Of a stretch of DNA of 64,000 nt, positions 1 to 7,812 are shown in pieces. How positions within the stretch are numbered: the stretch's first letter is position 1; each line of letters opens with the position of its first letter. The stretch is from CAWBRY01 sp963791295 (GTDB lineage Bacteria; Bacteroidota; Bacteroidia; Chitinophagales; Chitinophagaceae), in NCBI GenBank assembly GCA_963791295.1, contig CAWBRY010000001.1, positions 62,001 to 126,000 on the forward strand. Reading direction: 5' to 3'. A model generated the notes under the pieces. That model worked only from the letters and a program-made list of their open reading frames with translations, was not told the DNA's origin and did no database searches. The translations under genes were made by a program, and so were the position numbers.

Positions 1-109
1 GCCTTTCAGGATTTTCATTAAAAAAATTTTGATTCTAAGAAAAAAAGCACAACTTCGTACTACGAAACATTTCGTTTTAACCTTATTCTCTCATTCAATT
101 AGTGATTTT

Positions 110-775
110 ATGAAAAAAATGTTATTCCTCCCCGGAGCTCTACTGCTCGTTTCTGCTTTTTCATTGTTCGCCCAGGCTGATGATGAGAATGACGACAAAA
201 CCAGGATAATAGGGAGTGGAAACGTGATCACCCGGAATATTCCGGTAACCTCATTCAATGAACTCGAGATCAGTGGGGTATTTAGCGTATGGCTAACGCA
301 GGGGGATAAGGAAGAAGTAAAGATTGAGGCAGAAGATAATTTGCAGGATCTCTTTGAAGTAAAGAATGAAGGATCTCAATTGTCGGTCTCGATGAAAAAA
401 CATGCTCATTTCAATAGCAAGAAAAAGATGAAGGTTTATATCACCTTTAAGAAATTAAAAAGCATGGATTTGAAAACGGTGGGAAACGTCTCTTCAGACA
501 ACGATTTGAAATTTGATGAGCTGAAGATCGATAATACAAGTGTAGGAAATGTGAAGTTGAATGGGATGGCTGATAGGGCGGTGATCAGAAACAAAGGAGT
601 TGGGAATTTCGAAGCCTCCCGGTTTGTTGTTCAAAAAATGGATATTGAAAATACGGGAGTCGGTTCGGCCGAAGTGAATGCTGAAAAAGAAATAAAAGTC
701 AAGGACTCTTTTCTGGGAAAGGTCGTCAACAGAGGAAACGCTCCGATAAAACGAATGAATAGAGTGAGAATTTGA
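110..775 (+). CDS. DUF2807 (head GIN domain) secreted protein
   Basis: Predicted exported protein of 221 residues. The ATG at 110 is preferred over an in-frame codon at 29 because it opens a clean signal peptide (MKKMLFLPG, then a hydrophobic stretch ending FAQA). The mature part has the repetitive short beta-strand pattern of the DUF2807 'auto-transporter adhesin head GIN' family, with recurring units such as GNV, GVGNF and GVGSAEV between residues 110 and 200. The role of this family is not established; a right-handed beta-helix at the cell surface or in the periplasm is likely. No T9SS sorting domain is visible. The next gene faces it on the other strand. Confidence 0.8.
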   Translation: MKKMLFLPGALLLVSAFSLFAQADDENDDKTRIIGSGNVITRNIPVTSFNELEISGVFSVWLTQGDKEEVKIEAEDNLQDLFEVKNEGSQLSVSMKKHAHFNSKKKMKVYITFKKLKSMDLKTVGNVSSDNDLKFDELKIDNTSVGNVKLNGMADRAVIRNKGVGNFEASRFVVQKMDIENTGVGSAEVNAEKEIKVKDSFLGKVVNRGNAPIKRMNRVRI

Positions 776-807
776 ATAGCGTAGTTCTCACCATATGATA
801 CGGAAAC

Positions 808-1833
808 CTAGGAAGTGATTGAAGTGAGTTTCTTTTTTAGACTAAGGATACTCCAGTCCGTTGATTCAGCCACTATGTTATTCTTCAAACGTCCAAGGCC
901 TTCAATTTCCATTTCGACAATATCGCCATCTAGCAACCATTGCTCCGTATAATCGGGATTATTGAGTTTGCCCGTTCCATTCAATTCCAGGAAACAACCT
1001 GTCCCCACCGTACCGCTGCCAATTACATCGCCGGGGAAGAGGTCTGCGCCGTAGGATGCTCTTTCAATAATCTCCGCAAAGCTCCAATCCATATCTCCTA
1101 AATTTCCATCGCTTACCTCCACGCCGTTTACCCAGCATTGCATGCGGAGGTTCCAACGTTTGCCCACATGATCTTCTTTTGGAGAAATCTCAAATGAGGA
1201 CAATTCATCCAGGGTAACGAGCCAGGGACCCAGCGCGGTTGCAAAATCTTTTCCCTTGGCAGGTCCGAGGTTCAACAACATTTCTTCTGATTGCAATCGT
1301 CTTGCGCTGAAATCGTTCATGATCATTAAGCCGCCGATATACTCGTCTGCTTCATCAGCACGAATATTTCTTCCATGTTTACTGATCACGATGGCCGCTT
1401 CCAATTCAAAGTCCAGCTTTTCCAATTGGTCCGGCATGCATTGTATTTCACCAGGTCCTTTTATTCCATGGTGGTTGGTAAAATAGAAAACGGGGTATTG
1501 ATCAAATTCGGGGATCATTTCTACTTTCCGATTCCTCCGCGCAGCTGCCACGTGTTGCCTGAATGCATAGGCGTCACGGCAGGATGGCGGAAATGGAATC
1601 GGGGAAAGAAGTTGGGCATCTGCCAAAGGAATATTTTTTTTGCTGGAACGCGTACCTTCCTTCAGCAATAACTCACCGGCCAGCGCAATGGGGTATGCAT
1701 CCTCCCAATATGTGAGGAACATATTCATGCTATTCGGAAGGTCGGGATGCAACACTTCCATATCATAAATAAAACCATTTATCAATACGCCCAATTGTTC
1801 GCGTTCCTCTTTGATATAAGAAACTAACTTCAT
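808..1833 (-). CDS. Fumarylacetoacetate hydrolase (FAH) family protein
   Basis: A 341-residue FAH-fold hydrolase, full length for the long bacterial form. The metal-binding core is visible: FELEAAIVI at 142-150 (acidic ligands E143/E145), NDFSAR at 173-178 with D174, then KGKDF at 193-197 and GSGTVGTGCFLEL near 272-284. The family cleaves C-C bonds in beta-diketo acids, as in tyrosine or homoprotocatechuate breakdown, or decarboxylates oxaloacetate; substrate cannot be read from sequence. No other tyrosine-catabolic gene is nearby. It diverges from the fatty acid hydroxylase across a 122-bp gap holding two palindromes, so shared control is plausible. Confidence 0.85.
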   Translation of the reverse strand: MKLVSYIKEEREQLGVLINGFIYDMEVLHPDLPNSMNMFLTYWEDAYPIALAGELLLKEGTRSSKKNIPLADAQLLSPIPFPPSCRDAYAFRQHVAAARRNRKVEMIPEFDQYPVFYFTNHHGIKGPGEIQCMPDQLEKLDFELEAAIVISKHGRNIRADEADEYIGGLMIMNDFSARRLQSEEMLLNLGPAKGKDFATALGPWLVTLDELSSFEISPKEDHVGKRWNLRMQCWVNGVEVSDGNLGDMDWSFAEIIERASYGADLFPGDVIGSGTVGTGCFLELNGTGKLNNPDYTEQWLLDGDIVEMEIEGLGRLKNNIVAESTDWSILSLKKKLTSITS

Positions 1834-1861
1834 TTTAATAAATTGAATGCCCTAAGTTAGC

Positions 1862-1876
1862 AAACGTTGAACGTTT
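1862..1876. promoter_or_regulatory. Palindrome AAACGT-TGA-ACGTTT
   Basis: Perfect 6-bp arms around a 3-bp centre in the divergent gap between the FAH-family gene and the fatty acid hydroxylase gene. It is placed to control the minus-strand gene, whose start is at 1833. An operator is inferred from symmetry and position only; no cognate regulator is in the window. Confidence 0.4.
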
Positions 1877-1898
1877 AAAAACGTCTTCTCAACATGCT

Positions 1899-1916
1899 CC
1901 TAACCAACTGGTTAGG
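1899..1916. promoter_or_regulatory. Palindrome CCTAACCA-AC-TGGTTAGG, TetR-type operator candidate
   Basis: Perfect 8-bp arms with a 2-bp centre, ending 6 bp before the TTTG -33 box of the fatty acid hydroxylase promoter. The arms resemble AACCA/TGGTT half-sites often bound by TetR-family repressors. No TetR gene is in the window, so the regulator would act from elsewhere. Confidence 0.5.
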
Positions 1917-1922
1917 TATCCA

Positions 1923-1951
1923 TTTGGGAAATATTATCTTTCTTATCTTTG
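1923..1951 (+). promoter_or_regulatory. Bacteroidota promoter TTTG-N17-TATCTTTG for the fatty acid hydroxylase gene
   Basis: TTTG at 1923-1926, a 17-bp spacer, then TATCTTTG at 1944-1951, a full match to the Bacteroidota -7 consensus TAnnTTTG. The ATG at 1956 follows after only 4 nt (CGTC), so transcription should begin at or next to the start codon. A leaderless transcript is inferred. Confidence 0.6.
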
Positions 1952-1955
1952 CGTC

Positions 1956-2624
1956 ATGCATTTTGAAAAGATCAATAACAAAGGTCAGGCGCGGCTGTTT
2001 AAGAACGAATACCTGGAAATGCTGACCAAGACCCATCCTTTGGTGATCTGGGGCATTTATTTACCCTTAATAGTTTATTCATTATACTACAGCTCAGAGC
2101 AACTGCAATTTTCGACACTGAGGATCATTCTGACGTTTTTGGGAGGCATGTTTTTCTGGAGCTTTTTTGAATACATAGCGCACCGGTTTATCTTTCATTG
2201 GGTGAGTGAGAATCCCACAGCAAAGAAAATCTCCTATACCCTGCATGGTAATCATCACCATTATCCGCGGGATAAACAAAGATTGTTCATGCCTCCGGTA
2301 CCGAGTATTATTCTTGCTTCAGCCATCTTTGGTTTGATGTACCTGATCATGCGGAATTATACATTCATGTTTTTTCCCGGATTTTTGTTGGGGTACCTGA
2401 TGTACGGAACCATGCACTATGCCATTCATGCCTGGAATCCTCCATTCAAATGGATGAAAGGATTATGGAGAAACCATCATCTGCATCATTATAAGAACGA
2501 GCACAATGGTTACGGTGTGAGCTCTACACTGTGGGACCACGTTTTTGGAACCATGTTCGATTTGAAAAGGGAAAAGGAAGATAAAGAAAAAGTGAAGGAG
2601 TTGATGTTTGAAAGGAAAAAATAG
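1956..2624 (+). CDS. Fatty acid hydroxylase (sterol desaturase superfamily)
   Basis: Integral membrane di-iron hydroxylase of 222 residues, similar to the catalytic part of fatty acid 2-hydroxylase. The iron-binding histidine clusters are all present: HRFIFH at 76-81, HGNHHHYP at 97-104, HYAIH at 154-158 and HHLHHY at 174-179, with further His at 183 and 195. Four hydrophobic segments flank them. The likely role is hydroxylating acyl chains of sphingolipids or ornithine-type lipids, which is plausible for Bacteroidota but inferred. Start at 1956 keeps the N-terminal NKGQARLF segment. There is no room for a ribosome-binding site between promoter and ATG. Confidence 0.88.
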   Translation: MHFEKINNKGQARLFKNEYLEMLTKTHPLVIWGIYLPLIVYSLYYSSEQLQFSTLRIILTFLGGMFFWSFFEYIAHRFIFHWVSENPTAKKISYTLHGNHHHYPRDKQRLFMPPVPSIILASAIFGLMYLIMRNYTFMFFPGFLLGYLMYGTMHYAIHAWNPPFKWMKGLWRNHHLHHYKNEHNGYGVSSTLWDHVFGTMFDLKREKEDKEKVKELMFERKK

Positions 2625-2640
2625 CCTTTTGGAATGTACC

Positions 2641-2961
2641 TCACCACTTTTCATTTTCGCCAAGATCATTCTTTTGCTTCGGTGTCTGCCTGCGCGAATT
2701 AATTTTTTCCAGTTGACGCTCAATGATCAATTCTGCGATCAGCCTGCCCGCATCAGCGTCCGTATTTTCCTTTAGCAATCTGGTCAACCTTGTTTCATTC
2801 ACATCTACCCGGTATAATAGGTTGACGAGGCGTTGAAAATCTGTTTGAATATAATGGTGAACCTGCCGGGCCAACAAATCAATCATCTCTTCCATTGATA
2901 TTTTCTCTGGCAATTCAATGGAGAGTTCTGAATTCAATATATGAACGAGTTCCTGGTCCAT
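2641..2961 (-). CDS. Conserved hypothetical protein, 106 aa
   Basis: I do not recognise a named family. The protein is mostly helical and charged, soluble, with no signal peptide; residues 20-60 (MEEMIDLLARQVHHYIQTDF) look like an amphipathic helix pair. Its ATG overlaps the stop of the TIGR02757 gene by one base (TAATG), so translation is probably coupled and the two are co-expressed. It is the last gene of a three-gene operon and runs convergently into the fatty acid hydroxylase gene. Confidence 0.65.
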   Translation of the reverse strand: MDQELVHILNSELSIELPEKISMEEMIDLLARQVHHYIQTDFQRLVNLLYRVDVNETRLTRLLKENTDADAGRLIAELIIERQLEKINSRRQTPKQKNDLGENEKW

Positions 2962-3734
2962 TATCCAAATTTTTCAACCACGCCCAGACCAAACAATGCG
3001 AAGTCATATTTGACCGGGTCATTCTTATCCAAATTACGGAGTGCGGCGGTAAGTTCCAGTGCCGAGCGCCAGTCTGTTTGTTTTCTTTCCAACAAACCAA
3101 AATGGCGGGAAACCCTTGCTACATGAAGGTCGATAGGGCAGATCAATTGCGAAGGAGATATTGTTTTCCATATTCCAAAATCGACGCCGCGCTGGTCCCG
3201 GCGAACCATCCATCGCAGGAACATATTTAATCTCTTGCAGGTGGAACCTCTTTCAGGGCTGGCAATATGTTTTTTGGTGCGGGAAGGCCATTCATCCAAT
3301 GAAAAAAAATAGTGATGAAAGCCATTGAGTGCTGTTTCCACCGTGTCGTCGGTTTTATTCATCCATTTTGAAAAGGCCGACTCAAGAGAGGGCTCCCGCG
3401 AATAGTGAAAGTGCAGGAACTCGACGAAATATGAAAGATCTGTTGTATTGAATGTGCGGTGTTTAAACCCCATCAGTTTTTTTAAACCAATTGTATCCAG
3501 GCTAAGACAAAACGCATGGGGCTGCATTTCCATTAGCCGCATCAACTCCAAAGATTTTTGTATGATGGTGGTGCGATTACCCCATGCAAAGATGGACGCA
3601 AAGAAACCGGCGATTTCGATATCCTGTTTCCTGGTAAAGAGATGCGGAATGGAGATCGGATCGTCTTTAATAAAGAAAGGTTGATTATATTCATCAACCT
3701 TTCTGTTCAAAAATTGTTTTAGTGATTCTTTCAT
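2961..3734 (-). CDS. TIGR02757 family protein
   Basis: A 257-residue protein of the TIGR02757 family, common in Bacteroidota and spirochaetes and of unknown function. Recognisable features are DPISIPHLF near residue 22, the FFASIFAWGNRTTI segment near 45, and C-terminal DLHVARVSRHFGLLERKQ, DWRSALELTAALR and DPVKYDFALFGLGV, which recall helix-hairpin-helix DNA glycosylases of the EndoIII fold, though I see no clear catalytic Lys/Asp pair. The start at 3734 is chosen because it gives an ATGA overlap with the preceding small membrane-protein gene; an upstream in-frame ATG at 3842 would bury that gene. Confidence 0.8.
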   Translation of the reverse strand: MKESLKQFLNRKVDEYNQPFFIKDDPISIPHLFTRKQDIEIAGFFASIFAWGNRTTIIQKSLELMRLMEMQPHAFCLSLDTIGLKKLMGFKHRTFNTTDLSYFVEFLHFHYSREPSLESAFSKWMNKTDDTVETALNGFHHYFFSLDEWPSRTKKHIASPERGSTCKRLNMFLRWMVRRDQRGVDFGIWKTISPSQLICPIDLHVARVSRHFGLLERKQTDWRSALELTAALRNLDKNDPVKYDFALFGLGVVEKFG

Positions 3735-3886
3735 ACCGGGTTGCCACCCCTGATGACACGCACCAGTATTGCAATAATAGCAACTACCAGGAGAATGTGT
3801 ATCAGGTTCCCTGCGGAAAAGACAAAGAATCCCAGAATCCAACCAATAATCAAGATCACGGCGAAGACATAAAGCAAGCTGTTCAT
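3731..3886 (-). CDS. Small membrane protein, lmo0937 / DUF5670-like, 51 aa
   Basis: A short gene with ATG at 3886 and TGA at 3731-3733. Its 51 residues form two hydrophobic helices (roughly 4-23 and 29-44) joined by SAGNL, ending in basic RVIRGGNPV. Composition and the VIRGG end fit the lmo0937/DUF5670 family of tiny membrane proteins, whose role is unknown. The stop overlaps the next start as ATGA, giving translational coupling to the TIGR02757 gene. It is the first gene of the operon. Confidence 0.75.
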   Translation of the reverse strand: MNSLLYVFAVILIIGWILGFFVFSAGNLIHILLVVAIIAILVRVIRGGNPV

Positions 3887-3934
3887 GTTTTTGATTTATG
3901 CTAGCTTAGGCAATCACCGTACCAGAATTCATGG

Positions 3935-5074
3935 CTATCCGATGGCCTCGTCCAGATCATTGATCAGGTCATCCACATCTTCGATACCTACACTCAACCG
4001 GATCAAGGAGTCTGTTAATCCATTCTTTATCCTTTCTTCCCGTGGAATGGACGCATGCGTCATTGATGCGGGATGATTGATCAGCGACTCAACACCGCCG
4101 AGACTCTCCGCAAGGGAAAATAGTTTCGTAGAAGATAATACCCGCATTGCATTTTCTATACTATCATTTTTTAAAGTGAAGCTAAGCATGCCGCCAAAAT
4201 CACGCATTTGCTTCCTGGCAATGGCGTATCCGGGATGATCTTCAAATCCCGGCCAATAGACCTTACCAACTTTTGAATGATTTCTTAACCAGTGTGCAAT
4301 GGTGGAACCATTCTCGCAGTGACGCTGCATTCTTAAATGAAGCGTTCGAATACCTCGGAGCACCAGGAAGCAATCCATGGGGCCCGGAACGGCGCCACAA
4401 CTCTTTTGAATGAAATAAAGTCTTTCGCGTAAAGAAGGGTCATTCATCACAAGACAACCCTGGATGACATCGCTATGCCCGCCGAGATATTTCGTTGCCG
4501 AATGCATGACGATGTCTGCACCCAGATCGAGTGGCATTTGTAAATAGGGTGAGGCAAATGTATTGTCCACGCAAACGGGTATTTTTTGCTTACGGGCTAT
4601 TTCAGAAATGGCGGCGATATCACAAATATTCATCAAAGGATTAGTAGGCGTCTCCAACCATATCAATTTGGTGTTGGGGGTGATATTTTTCTTTACGTTA
4701 TCTGACTCATGCATGTCGATGTATAAAAATCGGATGCCGAACTTTTCAAATATTTTATTGAACAGGCGATAAGTACCACCATACATATCGTTTCCGGCAA
4801 TCACTTCATCACCGGGCTGTAACAATTTTATTACGGCGTCGGTTGCGGCGACGCCGCTGCTAAACGCCAGCCCGAATTTTCCATTCTCTATCATGGCGAA
4901 AGCCTCTTCCAGGGCCTTTCTCGTTGGATTTTGAGAGCGGGCATATTCAAATCCCTTGTTCTTGCCAGGAGCTTCCTGCACATAGGTAGATGTTTGATAT
5001 ATGGGCGTCATGATCGCCCCCGTAGATGGATCGGGGTCGGCACCAGCGCGTATTAATTTAGTAGCGAGCTTCAT
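3935..5074 (-). CDS. Cystathionine gamma-synthase/lyase family PLP enzyme
   Basis: A trans-sulfuration enzyme of 379 residues, the normal length. The PLP Schiff-base lysine is K195 in HSATKYLGGH (191-200); D170 in VDNTFASPY should hold the pyridine nitrogen; ARSQNPTR at 46-53 and the C-terminal SLGGVESLINHPASMTHA are family signatures. It makes or cleaves cystathionine in methionine/cysteine metabolism; sequence alone does not separate synthase from lyase, though this Bacteroidota form is usually called cystathionine gamma-synthase. The start at 5074 (MKLATKLI) is preferred over an upstream ATG at 5140 because it matches the usual family N-terminus. No riboswitch is evident upstream. Confidence 0.85.
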   Translation of the reverse strand: MKLATKLIRAGADPDPSTGAIMTPIYQTSTYVQEAPGKNKGFEYARSQNPTRKALEEAFAMIENGKFGLAFSSGVAATDAVIKLLQPGDEVIAGNDMYGGTYRLFNKIFEKFGIRFLYIDMHESDNVKKNITPNTKLIWLETPTNPLMNICDIAAISEIARKQKIPVCVDNTFASPYLQMPLDLGADIVMHSATKYLGGHSDVIQGCLVMNDPSLRERLYFIQKSCGAVPGPMDCFLVLRGIRTLHLRMQRHCENGSTIAHWLRNHSKVGKVYWPGFEDHPGYAIARKQMRDFGGMLSFTLKNDSIENAMRVLSSTKLFSLAESLGGVESLINHPASMTHASIPREERIKNGLTDSLIRLSVGIEDVDDLINDLDEAIG

Positions 5075-5380
5075 ATTTTGATGATTGAACCTGCAAAGAT
5101 GTGGAATCCCGGGCAGATCTCTGATTACATCATTTGCCACTTATCCTGACGCCCTTTTGTTTAACAAACAGTTAACCGGAATGAGCACTTAACAAAACTC
5201 ATGTCTTATCTCGCTAAATCAATTTTTCAAATTCAATTTTTACGGGTTCGGCTGATTTTTCATTTCCTGCATCACTATGGTCGTTTCATATGGCTTACCG
5301 ACAATAGATATCTGCTTGACGAAAATGGATTGGACCGCTAATTTAGAATCAGTATCTATTATTCATTCAAATAAATAGCC
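5075..5380. other. Divergent intergenic region, 306 bp
   Basis: It separates the cystathionine enzyme gene (minus) from a small secreted protein gene (plus). On the minus strand CATCTTTG ends near 5086, one base off the -7 consensus. At 5161-5176 lies TTAACAAACAGTTAAC, very like an element at 10868-10882 upstream of the paralogous secreted gene at 11000. I see no RNA gene or further ORF. Confidence 0.4.
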
Positions 5381-5824
5381 ATGAAAAGAATGATTTACCT
5401 GGCGGTGCTGTTTGCAGGTCTTTCAGCATCAGCCGCAACTCCTCCGGAAATAAGTCAAAAAGTATTGAAAGCATTTAATGAAACCTTTGCAGCGGCCAAA
5501 GACGTTGTTTGGCAGGAACTCGACAATAACTGCCAGGCCACCTTCAAGCAAAGTGAAATGAAGATCAGGGCCATGTACGACAACGAGGGCAACCTCTTAA
5601 AAACGATCCGGTATTATGGCGGGACCAACCTGCCTCCGAATATCTTGGCCGGACTGAACAAGAAATATAATGGAAAGGAAATCTTCGGTGTGACTGAGGT
5701 CACCTCCGATTCAGAAGTTTCCTATCAAATTACATTGAAAGATGAAAAGAACTGGTATACGGTACAATCCGATCCTTATGCCAATCTTCAGCAATTGGAT
5801 AAATTTAAAAGGAGCGACCCATAG
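5381..5824 (+). CDS. Small secreted protein, paralogue of the gene at 11000
   Basis: Exported protein of 147 residues with a signal peptide (MKRMIYLAVLFAGLSASAA). The mature domain begins ISQKVLKAFNETFAAAKDVVWQE and closely parallels the protein at 11000-11437 (NPQVLNAFKSEFNTAKEVEWTI), including a shared turn LPPNILAGLNKKYNGK versus LPLNLQISLKKKYGN. The alternating beta-strand pattern resembles the PepSY-like small periplasmic proteins of Bacteroidota, but no binding site is identifiable. Function unknown. Confidence 0.75.
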   Translation: MKRMIYLAVLFAGLSASAATPPEISQKVLKAFNETFAAAKDVVWQELDNNCQATFKQSEMKIRAMYDNEGNLLKTIRYYGGTNLPPNILAGLNKKYNGKEIFGVTEVTSDSEVSYQITLKDEKNWYTVQSDPYANLQQLDKFKRSDP

Positions 5825-5836
5825 AAAGACCTGTAA

Positions 5837-5868
5837 AAGGCGGGCCACTGATATAGGTGGCCTGCCTT
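5837..5868 (-). terminator. Terminator hairpin after asnB, possibly bidirectional
   Basis: Twelve-base arms AAGGCGGGCCAC / GTGGCCTGCCTT with one G.U pair and an 8-nt loop, lying between two convergent genes. The asnB stop codon overlaps the hairpin edge. On the minus strand the stem is followed by TTTT, so it fits best as the asnB terminator. Confidence 0.7.
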
Positions 5869-7768
5869 AATAGTGATTAAAGAGCGTCGCAGCAATCGAT
5901 AGATAGCGCCAGTCATAGTTGTCTGCGGCATGGCTACTTAAAAGGCGAATGGGCTTATCCAATACGGCAGCTTTTAAAATATTTTCCTGCACCATTTTTT
6001 TTCTGGCTTCCATGACCATTTCCTGCAGGCGTTTATCTTCCATCCAGGTGGCCTGGGGCGGCTCAAAACCTACTTTCTCTTTTCTCCACGTGATCTCTGG
6101 CGGCAAGGAGTCTTCCATCACTTTACGCAATATCCATTTAGTCCAACCTTGTCGGATCTTAAAACGCGAAGGCAGGGTAAAAACAAATTCCACCAATTCA
6201 TAGCTTAAAAAAGGAAGGCGCACTTCGCGGCCGTGGGACATGGCATTTCTATCGGCATATCTCAATAACTCTTCCAAACCCTGTATACAGGTATTGAAAT
6301 ATAAAACACCATTCAGGTTAGAAAGGGTAGGTCGGCTATAGTAAGCCTCTTTACTTTGCATTCGCACAAAATCCCTGTTAAGATCTTCCTGCCGCAATGC
6401 ATGTAAAAGATATTGCCGTTCCAGGATTACTGAAGCCAGATCAGGAAAAAGGGAGGCGATCACATTCTTGATGCCAAATCCTTCCGCAACGTCATTTTTT
6501 TTGGCGGCTGATAATTCTTTGCTGGAAAATAATTTCCTCTTATGAAATAATTCCTGCCAATACCATTTATAATAATGGTGATAGCCTGCCAGCGTTTCAT
6601 CAGCGCCCTGTCCATCCATCAGCACTTTAACCTGCTTCTGTTGTGCCAACTCAAATACTTTGTATTGAGCAAAGGCACTGGCGGACCCTACCGGCTCTTC
6701 CTGGTATTCACAGAATCTATTCCAGTCATTTAATAGATCATCGACTGAGACAGCAACCATGTGTTGCTGCAGATCCAGACTTTGTACTATTTGCTTCGAA
6801 TATTTCGATTCATCTTTTTCATAGCCGGGAAACACTGCCGTAAAAGTTTGAATCTCCGCATCACTTTTCTGCAGTTGATGCATGAATGAGACCACCGATG
6901 AACTATCGAGTCCACCACTTAGGGATGTGCCAACCAATACATCACTTCTCAATCGTCTTTTTACGGAACTTGTAAACAGCTCTTTAAATTCTTCGAGAGC
7001 ATTTGCGTCGCTGATCTTTTCGTTTTGTTCTTCCGCATCCAGGTCCCAGTATTTTTCCAGGTCTATATCGTGACGGATCGATGAATATTTTAAGGAGGTG
7101 GCGGGAGGTAATTTTTGAATATTCTCATAAAAGGTTTCATCCGGTTTTTCAGGATTGCCCGTATATCCAATTGTAATAAAGTTGAAGATCATTTTCTGGT
7201 TGGGAACTCGTTCGACACCGGCCGCCCACAATGCCTTCATTTCGGAGGCAAATACAAATTGTTTTTCATCGAAATAGTAGAAGAATGGTTTTTCTCCAAA
7301 GCGGTCACGCGCAGCGAACAACTCCTTCTCTTTTTCATCCCAGATAGCGAAGGCAAACATTCCATCAAACTGGTCGACACATTCTTCCTTCCAGTAGTCA
7401 TATGAGGCAAGAATAACTTCAGTGTCTGAACGGGTGCGGAAGAAATAGCCCTTGTTCTGGAGCTCTTTTTTGACTTCTATATAATTGTAGATTTCTCCAT
7501 TATGTACAATGCTATAACGGTAAGGGTCAAACTTATTTTCAGTCGCGGACAGATGCATTGGCTGAGCAGCCGATTCGCTCAAATCGATGATGGAGAGACG
7601 ACGATGGCCAAATCCGACAGTGGCAGAAGAATTAAGCCAAAATGCTTCACCATCTGGTCCGCGGTGCCGGATAGCGGAGGTCATTCGCTGGAGACGCTGG
7701 GTGATAGATGAATGATCTGGTTCAATACCCACGGAAGGGTTCATCAATATGCCGGCAATCCCACACAT
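5867..7768 (-). CDS. asnB: Asparagine synthase (glutamine-hydrolysing)
   Basis: A 633-residue class B asparagine synthetase. The mature enzyme begins with nucleophile Cys2 (MCGIAGI), followed by an N-terminal Ntn-type glutaminase domain to about residue 210 (RHRGPDGE at 35-42, NGEIYNY at 90-96, RSDTEV at 113-118). The synthetase domain carries the ATP-pyrophosphatase loop SGGLDSS at 284-290. It converts aspartate, glutamine and ATP to asparagine. At this length it could also belong to the AsnB-like amidotransferases of exopolysaccharide loci, but no such locus is adjacent. It appears monocistronic. Confidence 0.88.
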   Translation of the reverse strand: MCGIAGILMNPSVGIEPDHSSITQRLQRMTSAIRHRGPDGEAFWLNSSATVGFGHRRLSIIDLSESAAQPMHLSATENKFDPYRYSIVHNGEIYNYIEVKKELQNKGYFFRTRSDTEVILASYDYWKEECVDQFDGMFAFAIWDEKEKELFAARDRFGEKPFFYYFDEKQFVFASEMKALWAAGVERVPNQKMIFNFITIGYTGNPEKPDETFYENIQKLPPATSLKYSSIRHDIDLEKYWDLDAEEQNEKISDANALEEFKELFTSSVKRRLRSDVLVGTSLSGGLDSSSVVSFMHQLQKSDAEIQTFTAVFPGYEKDESKYSKQIVQSLDLQQHMVAVSVDDLLNDWNRFCEYQEEPVGSASAFAQYKVFELAQQKQVKVLMDGQGADETLAGYHHYYKWYWQELFHKRKLFSSKELSAAKKNDVAEGFGIKNVIASLFPDLASVILERQYLLHALRQEDLNRDFVRMQSKEAYYSRPTLSNLNGVLYFNTCIQGLEELLRYADRNAMSHGREVRLPFLSYELVEFVFTLPSRFKIRQGWTKWILRKVMEDSLPPEITWRKEKVGFEPPQATWMEDKRLQEMVMEARKKMVQENILKAAVLDKPIRLLSSHAADNYDWRYLSIAATLFNHY

Positions 7769-7812
7769 GTTGTAAATATCTTAAATAAAATCCGGCAGGA
7801 GGATAAAGTGAA

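Noticed and set aside
1375..1671. Plus-strand ORF inside the FAH-family gene
   Set aside because: Antisense shadow of a well-supported enzyme; no family resemblance or start signals.
3935..5380. SAM riboswitch ahead of the cystathionine enzyme gene
   Set aside because: The upstream region lacks a recognisable paired core or conserved riboswitch sequence by eye.
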